The notes under the pieces were generated by a model, which had not been told where the DNA came from, made no database searches, and saw only the letters and a list, made by a program, of their open reading frames with translations. Below are positions 46,364 to 56,655 of a stretch of 64,000 nucleotides of DNA, piece by piece (positions within the stretch are counted from its first letter, which is position 1; every line of letters begins with the position of its first letter). The position numbers and the translations under genes are program-made. This stretch comes from Nitrospira sp. GTDB taxonomy: Bacteria > Nitrospirota > Nitrospiria > Nitrospirales > Nitrospiraceae. The DNA is taken from contig JAOUHJ010000005.1 in NCBI GenBank assembly GCA_029865225.1, forward strand, positions 1-64,000, in the 5' to 3' direction.

Positions 46364-47724
46364 GACACCTCACTCACTACAAAACGAAGTTTTCCAGTTC
46401 GGCTGCGTTCAAGAGCCGACACATACTCCACCTTAATTGCCACTTCTCGCCCCAAACGTTTGCGCGCTTCATCTAGAAGCCGTCGCTCCATCTCGGGTCC
46501 ATATCCTTCTCCCTTCACGATCTTGAAGATGATTGTTTCCCGTTCCGGCTGGTAAATTTGCCCTTCCCGGATCCGAGTGAGATCCTTGAATATATGATCA
46601 AGCCTCCCCAATCTTGCTCCATTCGGAAGAACAACATAGTCTTCCTTTCTTCCGTCAATCGAATCAACAATCCGCCCAGTCATAGAACAGGGCACCGCTT
46701 CTTCTGAACACTGAACGAGATCTCCCGTGTCATATCGAAATAGAGGGAACGCAGGGTTACTCCAATTCGTGCCAATCACGCGAAACGTGCCGTGATCAGA
46801 ATCTAGGGGAAACAACTCAACAAAGGAGAAATCTTCGTCAATGTGCAAATGCCCATTGGGACACTCTGAAATGTTTGCGACCGATTCCGCCTGACCGTAA
46901 TGTTGACGAACTGGACAACCGAAAGCCTTCACCATCAGATCCCGTTGCTGTGGAAGGAGATTCTCAGCGCCGGTCGTCACAATCTTTGGCGGATTCTTAA
47001 GAGGAGTTCCTCGTTCCAATACATAGCTCGCCAGGAGCGATAACAATGACGGGTACCCGTGCAGCCAGGGAGGGGAATAGGTCTCGAGAGCGGCAAGATA
47101 TTCTGCGGAAGTATTAGGAGACAGATGGTACCCACTGAAGAGAATTTGGCGGCCCGGATAATTCACTCTCCAGTAGGGAGGCTCAAATTGTTGTAACGGC
47201 ACAACAGAGCGACCACCGAAATACCCACACCACATATCTCGTGAAATACCATGCCACTGACGGTATCGCCACCAGACCGCCCATCGCTCCTTCTCTGCGG
47301 TGGGCGTTTCGCAGAACACGAGGCCGCTGCCAGTGGTGCCACTAGTATGACTCGACAGAAGGTTGGCTGGATCGAGAGTCGCATTTCGAATGCTATCAAC
47401 ATGGGTCTGAACTTCGTTCTTTGTTAAAACTGGAAGCCTCTTCAATTCAGCCACTATATTCTCGGCTGAATCGTCTATTTCGTACTGCCGAAATCGTTCT
47501 TGCCAGAAGGAACATTGGAGACCAGCACGCACATGAGCACGAATGCGGGTGCTCCTGAGTTGCTCCTGCTCTACCTGACAACTTGTGTCACGCCCATTCA
47601 ATATTCTATGAATTTCGCTGAACTCGTGGTCGTATCTTCGACTTGAAAGCCTCCAGCCTTCGATGGAGCACGCCACATTTTGGAGCGTAACGGGAAGGGA
47701 TTTATATACATCCTCGACTGTCAT
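46360..47724 (-). CDS. PaaK/CapK-family adenylate-forming enzyme
   Basis: This 454-residue protein resembles phenylacetate-CoA ligase and CapK. The phosphate-binding loop reads SHTSGTTGSGL near 120. In capsule loci this family is thought to activate an acid for attachment to sugars. A following LbH acyltransferase and a methyltransferase fit a decoration module. I used the ATG at 47724; a GTG at 47754 would overlap the methyltransferase gene. The substrate is unknown. Confidence 0.82.
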   Translation of the reverse strand: MTVEDVYKSLPVTLQNVACSIEGWRLSSRRYDHEFSEIHRILNGRDTSCQVEQEQLRSTRIRAHVRAGLQCSFWQERFRQYEIDDSAENIVAELKRLPVLTKNEVQTHVDSIRNATLDPANLLSSHTSGTTGSGLVFCETPTAEKERWAVWWRYRQWHGISRDMWCGYFGGRSVVPLQQFEPPYWRVNYPGRQILFSGYHLSPNTSAEYLAALETYSPPWLHGYPSLLSLLASYVLERGTPLKNPPKIVTTGAENLLPQQRDLMVKAFGCPVRQHYGQAESVANISECPNGHLHIDEDFSFVELFPLDSDHGTFRVIGTNWSNPAFPLFRYDTGDLVQCSEEAVPCSMTGRIVDSIDGRKEDYVVLPNGARLGRLDHIFKDLTRIREGQIYQPERETIIFKIVKGEGYGPEMERRLLDEARKRLGREVAIKVEYVSALERSRTGKLRFVVSEVS

Positions 47725-47732
47725 AAGAAGAT

Positions 47733-48563
47733 CTACTTCCCAACAATGGCACACAGCCAGATGCTATCATCGCTCACGGGATTCACAAAGGAGAAGTCCG
47801 TATGGGAGTACTTTAGCCCACCCTCTAGCCAGCGATGAAGCGGCTCAAGACGCAGCGATTTCCATGCAAGTCGTACGGGGTTACACCAATACCATTCTCC
47901 GAGAAATCGATAATCTGTAATATTTCTCTCCACTATCCCTTGCTGCATCCTGAATAGGCGATCATCGATAAATCGCTGCCCCCAGAGCTCGACTCTAGAA
48001 AACCGTCTCTCAAGCATCGAGCGGAACTCACACTCTGTGTACTCCTTGAGATGAGTATGATTCACGGGCGATGGCTCATAGTTACATGAGAATACTGGCC
48101 GATTCGGAGTGGAGATAAATGCAACTCCGGATGGACACAGATGCCTCTCAATTGTTTCCAGTAACGCCTCAGGCTTATCGACATGCTCAATAACTTCGCA
48201 GCAGATGACTCTATCCCATCTTCCCACTCCACAATCCAAACGCTCGCTGCAAACATCCCCTCTCAAGAACGAGTCTGTAGAATACATGCGTTTCGCATAG
48301 GCTACTGCACTTCCTGAAATATCCACTCCTAAGACTTTGGCTGATCTAAGCTTATGTTTTGCATACGCGTAATTAAAGCCCGTTCCACACCCAAGATCTA
48401 AGAGAGACTGGGCTGAGATTCCCACTTTCTCTTCAAAGAATCGGATGCGAGAGATCTGCTCCTGGACCATCATTGCAGGATCATCGTCCAAGTCATGGCC
48501 TGACCTCGAGGGGAGTGCACGCCCAGCTCCGATCCGATTATCGTAACCTTTACGAGTTTGCAC
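47733..48563 (-). CDS. class I SAM-dependent methyltransferase
   Basis: This 276-residue protein has the SAM-binding motif LLDLGCGTGFN at 54-64 and the acidic motif II LGVDISGSAVAYA near 75-88. The GTG start has GGGAGG nearby, which settles it. The C-terminal 90 residues are of no known type. It probably methylates a sugar or a terminal residue and may cap chains. The gap to the adenylate-forming enzyme is eight bases. Confidence 0.83.
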   Translation of the reverse strand: MQTRKGYDNRIGAGRALPSRSGHDLDDDPAMMVQEQISRIRFFEEKVGISAQSLLDLGCGTGFNYAYAKHKLRSAKVLGVDISGSAVAYAKRMYSTDSFLRGDVCSERLDCGVGRWDRVICCEVIEHVDKPEALLETIERHLCPSGVAFISTPNRPVFSCNYEPSPVNHTHLKEYTECEFRSMLERRFSRVELWGQRFIDDRLFRMQQGIVERNITDYRFLGEWYWCNPVRLAWKSLRLEPLHRWLEGGLKYSHTDFSFVNPVSDDSIWLCAIVGK

Positions 48564-48637
48564 CAGCTCGTCCTCCCTGAGCGATTCGAACGACCATAAC
48601 CTTGGACAGCCATGGCGTGATTATCCATACACTTGAG

Positions 48638-49174
48638 CTAGGTTCGCTCCCTTATAACCTTAGCGGGATTGCCACCAACAATAGTGAATGGCTCGATGTT
48701 TTTAGTAACGACACTCCCCGCGGCTACCACTGCACCGTCGCCGATCATACGTCCGGGTAGAATCGTCACATTGGCGCCTACCCACACGTCCTGACCAATT
48801 ACTACAGGTTGCCGAACGAAGCCCGATGCAAAAATCTGTCCTCTATTTGGCGGGACCGCATGATTGCTTGAGATTATAGTGGTCCTGAAACCGATAAGTG
48901 ACCGATCGCCAATTTTTACAATCCCAGCAGAACCAATGATGACCCCACCAGCCAATGTCACATCGTTTCCAATATCTAGGTTCCGTCCAGGTGCGATCCA
49001 AACGCCAGGGTAAAAGACAACTCGTTTTCCGACTCTTGCCCCACACAACTTCAGAAAACTTGCTTTCAATGCGTTGAGGGTTCGGTAGCGCGGAAGGGAA
49101 AACAATACGGTCATGACTGTTTCATACGAAATAACGAGGAAGCTTTTCACTAGGCCCGGCGCTAGTTGCCCCAT
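48638..49174 (-). CDS. LbH-fold acyltransferase (WbbJ/CatB-like)
   Basis: This 178-residue protein has left-handed beta-helix hexapeptide repeats (IGNDVTLAGGVIIGS, then VIGQDVWVGANVTILPG) and the catalytic-type histidine in SSNHAVPP. It would O-acetylate a sugar using acetyl-CoA. The N-terminal 45 residues are hydrophobic and may associate with the membrane. It lies between glycosyltransferase and methyltransferase genes. Confidence 0.87.
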   Translation of the reverse strand: MGQLAPGLVKSFLVISYETVMTVLFSLPRYRTLNALKASFLKLCGARVGKRVVFYPGVWIAPGRNLDIGNDVTLAGGVIIGSAGIVKIGDRSLIGFRTTIISSNHAVPPNRGQIFASGFVRQPVVIGQDVWVGANVTILPGRMIGDGAVVAAGSVVTKNIEPFTIVGGNPAKVIRERT

Positions 49175-49184
49175 GTCGGTATAT

Positions 49185-50378
49185 TCATCGAGCGCTCACA
49201 CGTGACTCGCACGTTGTTAGGGGTTCCTGGATGGCCAGATGAATGTCATTCTCCAGTTCATCTTTCTCTCCTAAGAGCTCCCTCATGATTCTGGACAATC
49301 GTTGCTGCGGTGAAGGCAAAAGCGAAAGACGTTCCTCCCCCGCTTTCACAAGCCTGTTCTGCAGATCGAGGTCTTCCGACACAAGGATAAGCTGCTCAGC
49401 CACATCGTTCGGTTGATGAGGATCAACATAGAGAGCGCTGCCGGCACAGATATTTCGTGTGAAGTCTCGATCACTCACGACAAGTGGTAGCCTGACCGAC
49501 CAAGCCTCCATGTAGTTGCTACTAAAACTTTCGAGATCGCTAAGTAGAACAACGATATCGGCTTGGTTGTACGCCTCCATAATCCGTTGAGGGGGGATTG
49601 ACCCTAAAAATGTGAAATGTGCGTCAATGAGTCCTTCAGACGTGATGGGCGTTTTCAGCGACTTTATGTAAGACTCACGGGTACAGGTCAACACAAACAT
49701 GAATTCAGTAATTCCTCGTTCCAAAATGCATTCGGCTATTGCAGGCAATCGCCAGAGATTCTTGTGAGAGCTGGTGTCACTGATAAAAAGAAATCGTCGA
49801 CTCGGCACTCGACGCTGTCCTACCAGCGGTTTTACATACTGTGACGGAGTGGGAGGAACAACGACAATTTTCTCCAAAGGATATCGTATGGATTGGGCTA
49901 ATCTTGAGCGCATGACTGTAGTCTCTGCGATAATCCTGGACGCTTTTTTGAGGCGGCTTCGTCGTAATAGGTTTAATAGTCTTATATAGACTTGATCCTT
50001 CATGCTTGCATAGTTCCAATAATCACTTTCTGGGTAACAAATGACTGGATAGGCCACAGTTACGACGCTTCGGACAGTTGAGGGATGAGGGAGCCCGGAG
50101 CCGAAAAACGTAAATATATGATGAATCTTGTGCAAACGAATCTGCCGCTGAAGATACCCATACTCGAACAGAAATCGTTTCATGAATGGATTCGGTGAAA
50201 CGAATACATCAGAATATTTTCCTCGCAAGGTCAACTTAGAAAGTTCGCCTATCTCTGGTATGACCAGGAAGATATTGACATGGCTTGCTTTCTGGCGATC
50301 AAGAAGTGAGAGAAAGTTGACAGCTAGTTGGACGCCGCCCCCTGTTTTTATGGCACCAAGATCAAACAACACATTCAT
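49185..50378 (-). CDS. glycosyltransferase (GT-B fold, family 4-like)
   Basis: This is a 397-residue transferase. The N-terminus MNVLFDLGAIKTGGGVQLA binds the acceptor side. The donor domain has LFISDTSSHKNLWRLPAI and the SNYMEAWSVRLPLVVSD segment near 290. It overlaps the upstream glycosyltransferase gene by four bases (ATGA). The sugar specificity cannot be read. Base composition is lower in GC than the left part of the window, as in the other genes of this stretch. Confidence 0.83.
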   Translation of the reverse strand: MNVLFDLGAIKTGGGVQLAVNFLSLLDRQKASHVNIFLVIPEIGELSKLTLRGKYSDVFVSPNPFMKRFLFEYGYLQRQIRLHKIHHIFTFFGSGLPHPSTVRSVVTVAYPVICYPESDYWNYASMKDQVYIRLLNLLRRSRLKKASRIIAETTVMRSRLAQSIRYPLEKIVVVPPTPSQYVKPLVGQRRVPSRRFLFISDTSSHKNLWRLPAIAECILERGITEFMFVLTCTRESYIKSLKTPITSEGLIDAHFTFLGSIPPQRIMEAYNQADIVVLLSDLESFSSNYMEAWSVRLPLVVSDRDFTRNICAGSALYVDPHQPNDVAEQLILVSEDLDLQNRLVKAGEERLSLLPSPQQRLSRIMRELLGEKDELENDIHLAIQEPLTTCESRVSAR

Positions 50379-51607
50379 GATTTCACATTACCTCCCTGAT
50401 TTTCCACGCGGCTCACCATGGCTTCTGTTTCCGACGGAGATCGAACCAAGATAGAACGATAGGCTGCTCTGTGCGCTTCCGCGAATCGTTCCAGTGAATA
50501 CTGGGCAGCTACTTCCCGACCCCGTTGGGCAAGAGAACACCTCAGGCTAGGAGAGCTCAACAACTCGAGCAAGCGTGCTGCCAATGCATCAGCAGAAGAA
50601 GGAGGAAAAGTAAGGGCGCAACCCGTTCCATCAATAACATCGAGATTCGCTGGAATATCAGAGACTACACAAGGTAAGCCTATGGACAACGCTTCAAGAA
50701 AAACGTTGGACATCCCTTCATACCAAGACGGTAACACCAGAGCATCTGATTGTTGCATGACTTCATGAATATTTGGCTGATACCCTACATGCGAGACAAC
50801 GGATGTAAGCCCAAGCTGATCAATCATGGCCTTCAACTGAGCTTCGTCCTCGCCTTCGCCGCAGATGACCACTTTGAGCTTGTACGTTCGAAGTACGATC
50901 GGCAACGCTTTAAGGAGGCATTGCCAATTCTTTTGGTGGGTGATGCGCCCGGCGAAAAGAATCCTCCGTTCGAGGATTGCTGTTTCTCCTGAAGACATCT
51001 TGCAGTATCTTGGCTCAACACTAACCGCATTCCTTATCTCAATGCCCCGCTTAATCTTATAGATCGTCCGATATTGCATGCTTGATCGTCCGATCGGATT
51101 GTTGCTTATGATGGAAGAGGCGCATGGCCACGCCAGGAGGAACTCAACCAGAGTCAGCGGACGCTTGAAGAACATAGAATTTCGATAGGACCATACACAT
51201 GGGATGCAATAAAGGGTCGCAAGAAGCATCGTGGGAATAGTCATAGGTGCAGGTAGCCATGCGTGTAGAATATCGGGCTTAAAGTCTTTGATAGCCTTCG
51301 CCAGCGATGAAAAAATGTGCATGTCATATTTATTGACTTGTAAACTTTTATAAATTTGAACTGAGGAGTCCAAGCGATCGCTTCCGGTGTTATTTACGCA
51401 AAAAATGCCCGCGCGCATTCCAAATTTGTGCGAAATACCGGCAAGCAACAGCAATTGACGCTCTGCACCTCCTGAAGTAAGAGAGTGTATGCAGTGCAAA
51501 ATCCGAATCGGTCTAACCTTTCCGTTTTCCATAATCGACGTGCCCCGCAGGCAGTCATAGGTACCTTCCATGGCCATATCACATTGCATCGAAGATGCTA
51601 CGCGCAT
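50375..51607 (-). CDS. glycosyltransferase family 4
   Basis: This 410-residue protein carries the acceptor-side motif HCIHSLTSGGAERQL near 38. The donor domain has LFAGRITHQKNWQCLL and VLPSWYEGMSNVFLEALS with the family glutamates. The start is uncertain: ATG at 51607 or 51532 (before KVRPIRILHCI), neither with a strong ribosome site. It is the first of two adjacent transferase genes. Confidence 0.85.
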   Translation of the reverse strand: MRVASSMQCDMAMEGTYDCLRGTSIMENGKVRPIRILHCIHSLTSGGAERQLLLLAGISHKFGMRAGIFCVNNTGSDRLDSSVQIYKSLQVNKYDMHIFSSLAKAIKDFKPDILHAWLPAPMTIPTMLLATLYCIPCVWSYRNSMFFKRPLTLVEFLLAWPCASSIISNNPIGRSSMQYRTIYKIKRGIEIRNAVSVEPRYCKMSSGETAILERRILFAGRITHQKNWQCLLKALPIVLRTYKLKVVICGEGEDEAQLKAMIDQLGLTSVVSHVGYQPNIHEVMQQSDALVLPSWYEGMSNVFLEALSIGLPCVVSDIPANLDVIDGTGCALTFPPSSADALAARLLELLSSPSLRCSLAQRGREVAAQYSLERFAEAHRAAYRSILVRSPSETEAMVSRVENQGGNVKS

Positions 51608-51754
51608 TCTGTACTACTCACAAACACGCATGATTGATAGAACAACGCATTACCCTAATAAATCATGGAGGCTGGCACCCTACGTCCCTAGAGTCAGCAG
51701 CTAGTTTCTATGGGTACCCTAGCCTTAAAAAGAAGGGCATAACGCTCGATAACA

Positions 51755-52999
51755 TTAGGGCAATAAGTTTCCCGACAAAGACTTTTCTCTTTCCAATACT
51801 AAGTATGCAATGAGCCCAGTCTGCACAACCAACTTAGTGCAATAAGCGACCAGGATTGCCTGGGCAGCGGTTACTAGAGTGAACGATCCGTGCGCAGCCA
51901 ATAAGAAGAGAAGTGTAATAATCGGAATCGGCAAGTTTGCGAGCATTTGAGACTTGAATTTCCGCGTAGCGGTAATAGCTGTACCCATCATAACCGAGCA
52001 GTATAGTGCGACAGAAGCAATCATAGTCCAAATTAGTAAATAGGAATACTCCGCGTACTCTTTCGTGTAGGCCAACGTGAGTATCGATTCACCGCAATAG
52101 ATTGCTATTAGCACCCCACAAACTCCCAGCAGAAGCGCTACTCCTAGGCCCTGCACCAGCATAAGTTTAAATCTTTGAATGTCGTTGTCAAAACATTTTG
52201 AAAAGCTTTGATGAAGTGGTAAGGCAAGAGCATTGACAAAAATACTTCCCAAAAAAATAAAGTACGTGGTTGCGGCAAAATATCCAAGTGCTCTTTGGTC
52301 CAACCAGCTAGAGACAAAGTATCTAGGAATGTTATTAATGGACATATTGATCAGGAGAAGAACTCCTAGCGGTAAACACAGCCAGATAATAGTTTTCACT
52401 GAAGAATATTCCGTTGATATTTGCTGCTGACCAAGTTGAGTGTTGGTTATTTGGCGATCGTAACAGTAATAGACGGCTATCCAAGAGGTTGCTAGACAGG
52501 CAAGACCGACCGGCAAACTTCCCGAGACTAGCAATCCAAAAGCCAAGCTCAGAACTCCTCCGATTCCTCGTAGTCCGAGGGAGATGGCGACTGGTTTCAT
52601 ATTGTTAAGCTTCAGCAATAGTGCACTTCGAATATCACAAAATGACTCTGTCAATTTCGCCACAGTCAAAACTATCATCGTAGCCCAGATCTCATAGTTT
52701 CTCTCCAGAAAGAATGTAATGATAATTATGACTACCGTGCAGATGATTGAGGTTACAATGCGAGTAGCAAAATATGCCTCGTACTCGAATTGGCCTCTGA
52801 CATCTGTCGCAACAGCCGCACGAATGTTCAAGCTGAACAACCCAAACAATGGACTTATTATCGCATTGGCTAAGGCATAATCGCCGACCGCTTCGACACT
52901 GCCTAGCTTGGCGATGACGCTGATGTTCAACCACATGCCGAGTGAAAACAGCGCGTTTCCAATGACTGAATATAAAACATTATACTTAAACGCTAACAT
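51755..52999 (-). CDS. Wzx-type polysaccharide flippase
   Basis: This 414-residue integral membrane protein has about 12 hydrophobic segments and the general character of the MATE/MVF-type O-unit flippases. It would move the lipid-linked repeat unit across the inner membrane. The gene is AT-rich relative to the housekeeping genes, a usual feature of O-unit loci acquired by transfer. About 234 bases without a recognised gene separate it from the polymerase gene upstream. Confidence 0.82.
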   Translation of the reverse strand: MLAFKYNVLYSVIGNALFSLGMWLNISVIAKLGSVEAVGDYALANAIISPLFGLFSLNIRAAVATDVRGQFEYEAYFATRIVTSIICTVVIIIITFFLERNYEIWATMIVLTVAKLTESFCDIRSALLLKLNNMKPVAISLGLRGIGGVLSLAFGLLVSGSLPVGLACLATSWIAVYYCYDRQITNTQLGQQQISTEYSSVKTIIWLCLPLGVLLLINMSINNIPRYFVSSWLDQRALGYFAATTYFIFLGSIFVNALALPLHQSFSKCFDNDIQRFKLMLVQGLGVALLLGVCGVLIAIYCGESILTLAYTKEYAEYSYLLIWTMIASVALYCSVMMGTAITATRKFKSQMLANLPIPIITLLFLLAAHGSFTLVTAAQAILVAYCTKLVVQTGLIAYLVLEREKSLSGNLLP

Positions 53000-53233
53000 T
53001 GCCTACGCCAGGACGGACAATGAACCTTTGCAGCATCGCATTTCGCTCTTCTTGGCAGGACTAGCAAGAAGTGAGAGTTTCTTACCCGCTATTCGTCTTA
53101 CCTTGCCCATTACGTTTCATTTCCTGAGCTCGGCATCCTCGGAAGAGGTCCTACCTGCTAGTATTTTCTGTGCCAGACTTATATCGCTTTACTTAGCTGC
53201 GGCTAAATGGTTTTCATGTAGTTGTTTTGCAGC

Positions 53234-54607
53234 TCAATCACAAACTTTCGCCCCCTTGTTTTGGCCTTTCAGCTGTTTAATGCAAATACCTAGTGCACCT
53301 ATCCAAATCCAGCCACGCATTTCACCGATAAATATACTGGCATTATGAAACGATGCGTGAATGAGCAATCCTGCATTAGTAGCCAGCAATACCATCACCA
53401 ATACGGATAAGTTGTGCTGGTCTCTTGACCATGTTCGACGTAACACTCCGATAGCTTGACCAATCAACACCCAATAAAAGATCCCCAGCGCAGCAATCCC
53501 AGGCACCCCATAGTACAACCCGACAGTAAGAAACAGATTGTGCGGTTCATACCCTTCGGACATCATAAATGCCTGCTTGAGTTCCTTAGTGGTATTTCTC
53601 ATGGCTGAATTAGACGGTGTGCGCTGGTGTCGGTCTAGTTCTAGAACTGTTGCTGGTATCCCAAGCGGATATTGCAATATCACCGGACCAAATAAAGAGA
53701 ATGTGGTTCCCATTCGCACATCTTGATCCGTTCGTTCGGACTTTTCTTGAATTTTGTCGAGAAAGGTCGCTTTATCAAACATCATTAAGCCACATAACAC
53801 GAGGACAAAACCGGCTACGTATGAGACGGGGAAAAACCTTCGTTCTATATATCGCATGCCTATCGCAAGAAGCATGAGGCTGGACATCAACGCCAACACC
53901 CCGGATCTGCTCAGAGCTACGACATTGCCTGCAAGGATAATTGCTCCACAACTCATGGCCATTCGCGGTGGAATTAACGCGAGGCGATCGCAATTCTTTA
54001 GATCATGAAATGCGACACCAATGAGCATTATGCCAATCCCAACTACGCTATATGAGTATGCAACAGGAAACGACTCCAGACCGCTGGGCCTTCGTAACGA
54101 TTGGCCATCATAAAGTGTGCCTTGCCATGACCAATCTGCCATCCCGGCAGACTGACAGATTGCGACGATACTGCTCGCCGTACCCGCTATGGTTAGGGAC
54201 AGCATAAGCACACGTCGTCCACGCAATGACATGACCGCTTGTGCAGTAATCAAGGATAATGCAATACCAGTGCTGAGTTGCTGGAATCGGAGCCAGGATC
54301 TCTCTTCTTCTATGTTTTGCCAGACCAGCACGCCTAGGAAAAGTCCGATTACGAACCATTGAATCGTAGAGTACGGGTTCCAAAGATTCGAGACGGTGAA
54401 AAGTCTTAATACGCCTAGCCACCCCAACAACAGCCAGACCATGAGAACTTGCACCGGCACTTGATAAACAGTTAACGACCATGGTTGCACTGTAAAAAGC
54501 CCAACCGCCAATCCCAAACCGAGCAACCAGACAATCGGCATATCTTCTCGCGCTTGGTCTAGTTGGAAGCGGTTGTGGCCACTGTTCAACTGATGCTCTC
54601 GTTCCAT
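53234..54607 (-). CDS. O-antigen polymerase/ligase (Wzy/WaaL family)
   Basis: This 457-residue membrane protein has about 11 segments and a periplasmic loop carrying GYEPHNLFLTVGLYYG, the histidine-containing motif of the Wzy_C/WaaL family. It would polymerise repeat units or ligate the chain. I used the ATG at 54607; ATG 54637 and TTG 54646 are alternatives, none with a clear ribosome site. Its product acts after the flippase encoded next. Confidence 0.82.
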   Translation of the reverse strand: MEREHQLNSGHNRFQLDQAREDMPIVWLLGLGLAVGLFTVQPWSLTVYQVPVQVLMVWLLLGWLGVLRLFTVSNLWNPYSTIQWFVIGLFLGVLVWQNIEEERSWLRFQQLSTGIALSLITAQAVMSLRGRRVLMLSLTIAGTASSIVAICQSAGMADWSWQGTLYDGQSLRRPSGLESFPVAYSYSVVGIGIMLIGVAFHDLKNCDRLALIPPRMAMSCGAIILAGNVVALSRSGVLALMSSLMLLAIGMRYIERRFFPVSYVAGFVLVLCGLMMFDKATFLDKIQEKSERTDQDVRMGTTFSLFGPVILQYPLGIPATVLELDRHQRTPSNSAMRNTTKELKQAFMMSEGYEPHNLFLTVGLYYGVPGIAALGIFYWVLIGQAIGVLRRTWSRDQHNLSVLVMVLLATNAGLLIHASFHNASIFIGEMRGWIWIGALGICIKQLKGQNKGAKVCD

Positions 54608-54840
54608 TGCACAGTGCCAAAAACAAATAGAAGCCATGGGCTTCAAGCACTCACTGGGTTCATGGTACTAACAATCTTTCACTTGGCTACTGCTAGCCTT
54701 CCTTCTGGCCTTGATGATGTTCATTATCTGTCCACATGGTCCTCGCAACGCTTCTGATGAGACCAAACTTTGGTTCACTGGCCAACGCGGTGCAGGTTTT
54801 CACCGTAATGCCTGCGTGACGTTTCAGAGGGGAGTGTCAT

Positions 54841-56655
54841 TCAGCGCAGGTCGTCTTGCGACATCGCTGTGTTAATTCTCATGAGGAGCCTGATCAGCTT
54901 GGATCTGACTTCATTCGGCTGGAGCACTTTCATGTCCTTAAGCTCAAGGAGATATGCACTTGCTTGTCCAACTTCCTGGGCGACTGCTGGATTGTTTTGA
55001 TGTGTTCTAATAAGATTTTCCAATGTCGAAAGATACCGTACGTCATCTATCCCCTCGCGGAGCCCTTCCCAAGCAATGGTATCAATCACTCCATTTGAGG
55101 TGGGATAGGCTAGTACATGATCTCGATATTTGACATGATCAAAGTCGTTCCATATTGATCCCATAGAATGCTGATAAGCATACATCATGGCGCCATCAAA
55201 ATCGGCCTGCCAGAGTCGTAATCCGTAGCGGATTCTGAACAATTCAGGATTCTCTGGCCCCGTTTGTGGGTTATGATAACTGTAAATCTTGTGCCCTATG
55301 CGATGAAACTTCTTCGCTTCTTGCGAAATTGGAAGTCCATGAAGAACAAGAATATCAGTAAGCGGACCCATAACTTCAAAATGCCCTTGATAGCCCGCAG
55401 AAAATACTTTTGCTCCAAGCGTGCGTACCTTTTCTCTCGCCTTCTTCCCTTCGAGCAGTTCTTGTCCCCTAGCTTCATCTTTTCCATATAAGAAAAGCTC
55501 AGTAAACGAATACTCACTTTTCATTTTTTGCAGGTCCGGTATATCAGTTTCTAATTGCTTTAAATTACCCGGAGAATCTGAATCAATCTGCCGACCAAGA
55601 TAGTAGAGAGCAGTATTCGTCATATTGAGTTCGCTCCTAATGGCAAGGTAGCGCCGAAGCAACTCTTGAGATTCATGGATAGACGTGGGAACCAGCTCTC
55701 CCTTGGGTCGATACCTCTGATACACAGTTGGATTGATGACGCCATGCTCACGCATGTTTCGCAACTCAGCTTTCAGTTGCTCTTCGCTCTTGAATTCCGA
55801 CGAGACGGTAGGTGAACGAGGCGCAAGCTTTCCTCGATAGTAGACCGAATACTCAATAGACGGATTACTCAATTTGAATGGCAGGACGGTGAGTTCGTAA
55901 TCGAGCTTCGCTATTGCGTGGCCTTGAGTAGTTGTGATGGATATTGCTCCCAAATACTTTCCGGACCGTGTGTCTTCTGGGACATGCACGGTAATCCAAT
56001 ATTGTTTATTACTGTTTTCAGTTATTGCTGAAGGCTGAAGCCGGTCGGCGTCGCGAACTGGGAATTCCGCTATTCCCGGCAAATCAGCTTGGTTTCTGAT
56101 CGTGTTATCACTAATTGACTCATACCTATGACGCGTCCCACTGGGAAGCCTTACATAATTATTCTTCTTTACAACGTCCACTCGTATAAGTTCTTCATCG
56201 TTCAGCAGCAACTCGGGAACAAGCACCCGAGCATCTCTGCCCTGTTTATTGATAATGTGGGAATTCCACGCAGTGGCTGCCTGATACCAAGTTTTTACGA
56301 CCTTTATGTCAACGTGCTCTTTTGGTATCACGCCATGTTCTCCTACCAGATCACTGACCGAAACGAGTATGGAGGGCGGTGCCCCTTTCAGACCACGTAT
56401 AACAAAACTAGCCGGCTCATATTCTCCTCGACAGGCAACTACTTGGATTTTTGTGGATTGATCACCAGGAAGAGGGAACGTCGTTGGAAGAATCTTCTCT
56501 CCACTCGTAGGATTCACCACATGAATCACGAATGGATCGGAACTGTTAGGTTTTGCGTATCCTGCCTGGTCCATATCAAAGAAGGGCACTACACATAGTC
56601 CAGCTATCAGTGTTATCAGCACTTGGACTTTATTTTTCCCCCAGTCAATCATCAT
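54841..56655 (-). CDS. exported DUF4091 protein
   Basis: This 604-residue protein has a signal-like segment (VQVLITLIAGLCVVPFF). The C-terminal part from about 440 matches DUF4091 with GLRLWQADFDGAMMYAY and EGLREGIDDVRYLST. The family is found next to carbohydrate-active enzymes and is often called glycoside-hydrolase-like. GGTGGAG precedes the start. It is the first gene of this run and could trim or bind the exported polymer, but the catalytic residues are not known to me. Confidence 0.75.
   Translation of the reverse strand: MMIDWGKNKVQVLITLIAGLCVVPFFDMDQAGYAKPNSSDPFVIHVVNPTSGEKILPTTFPLPGDQSTKIQVVACRGEYEPASFVIRGLKGAPPSILVSVSDLVGEHGVIPKEHVDIKVVKTWYQAATAWNSHIINKQGRDARVLVPELLLNDEELIRVDVVKKNNYVRLPSGTRHRYESISDNTIRNQADLPGIAEFPVRDADRLQPSAITENSNKQYWITVHVPEDTRSGKYLGAISITTTQGHAIAKLDYELTVLPFKLSNPSIEYSVYYRGKLAPRSPTVSSEFKSEEQLKAELRNMREHGVINPTVYQRYRPKGELVPTSIHESQELLRRYLAIRSELNMTNTALYYLGRQIDSDSPGNLKQLETDIPDLQKMKSEYSFTELFLYGKDEARGQELLEGKKAREKVRTLGAKVFSAGYQGHFEVMGPLTDILVLHGLPISQEAKKFHRIGHKIYSYHNPQTGPENPELFRIRYGLRLWQADFDGAMMYAYQHSMGSIWNDFDHVKYRDHVLAYPTSNGVIDTIAWEGLREGIDDVRYLSTLENLIRTHQNNPAVAQEVGQASAYLLELKDMKVLQPNEVRSKLIRLLMRINTAMSQDDLR

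Noticed and set aside
52908-53348. 146-residue plus-strand frame between the flippase and polymerase genes
   Set aside because: It overlaps the start of one gene and the end of the other antisense, with no ribosome site or recognisable content.
54704-54765. Plus-strand stretch reading SGLDDVHYLST, similar to IDDVRYLST of the DUF4091 protein encoded next door
   Set aside because: Only about ten residues match, on the opposite strand and without further similarity on either side. In a window of this size such a match can arise by chance, so a pseudogene is not called.
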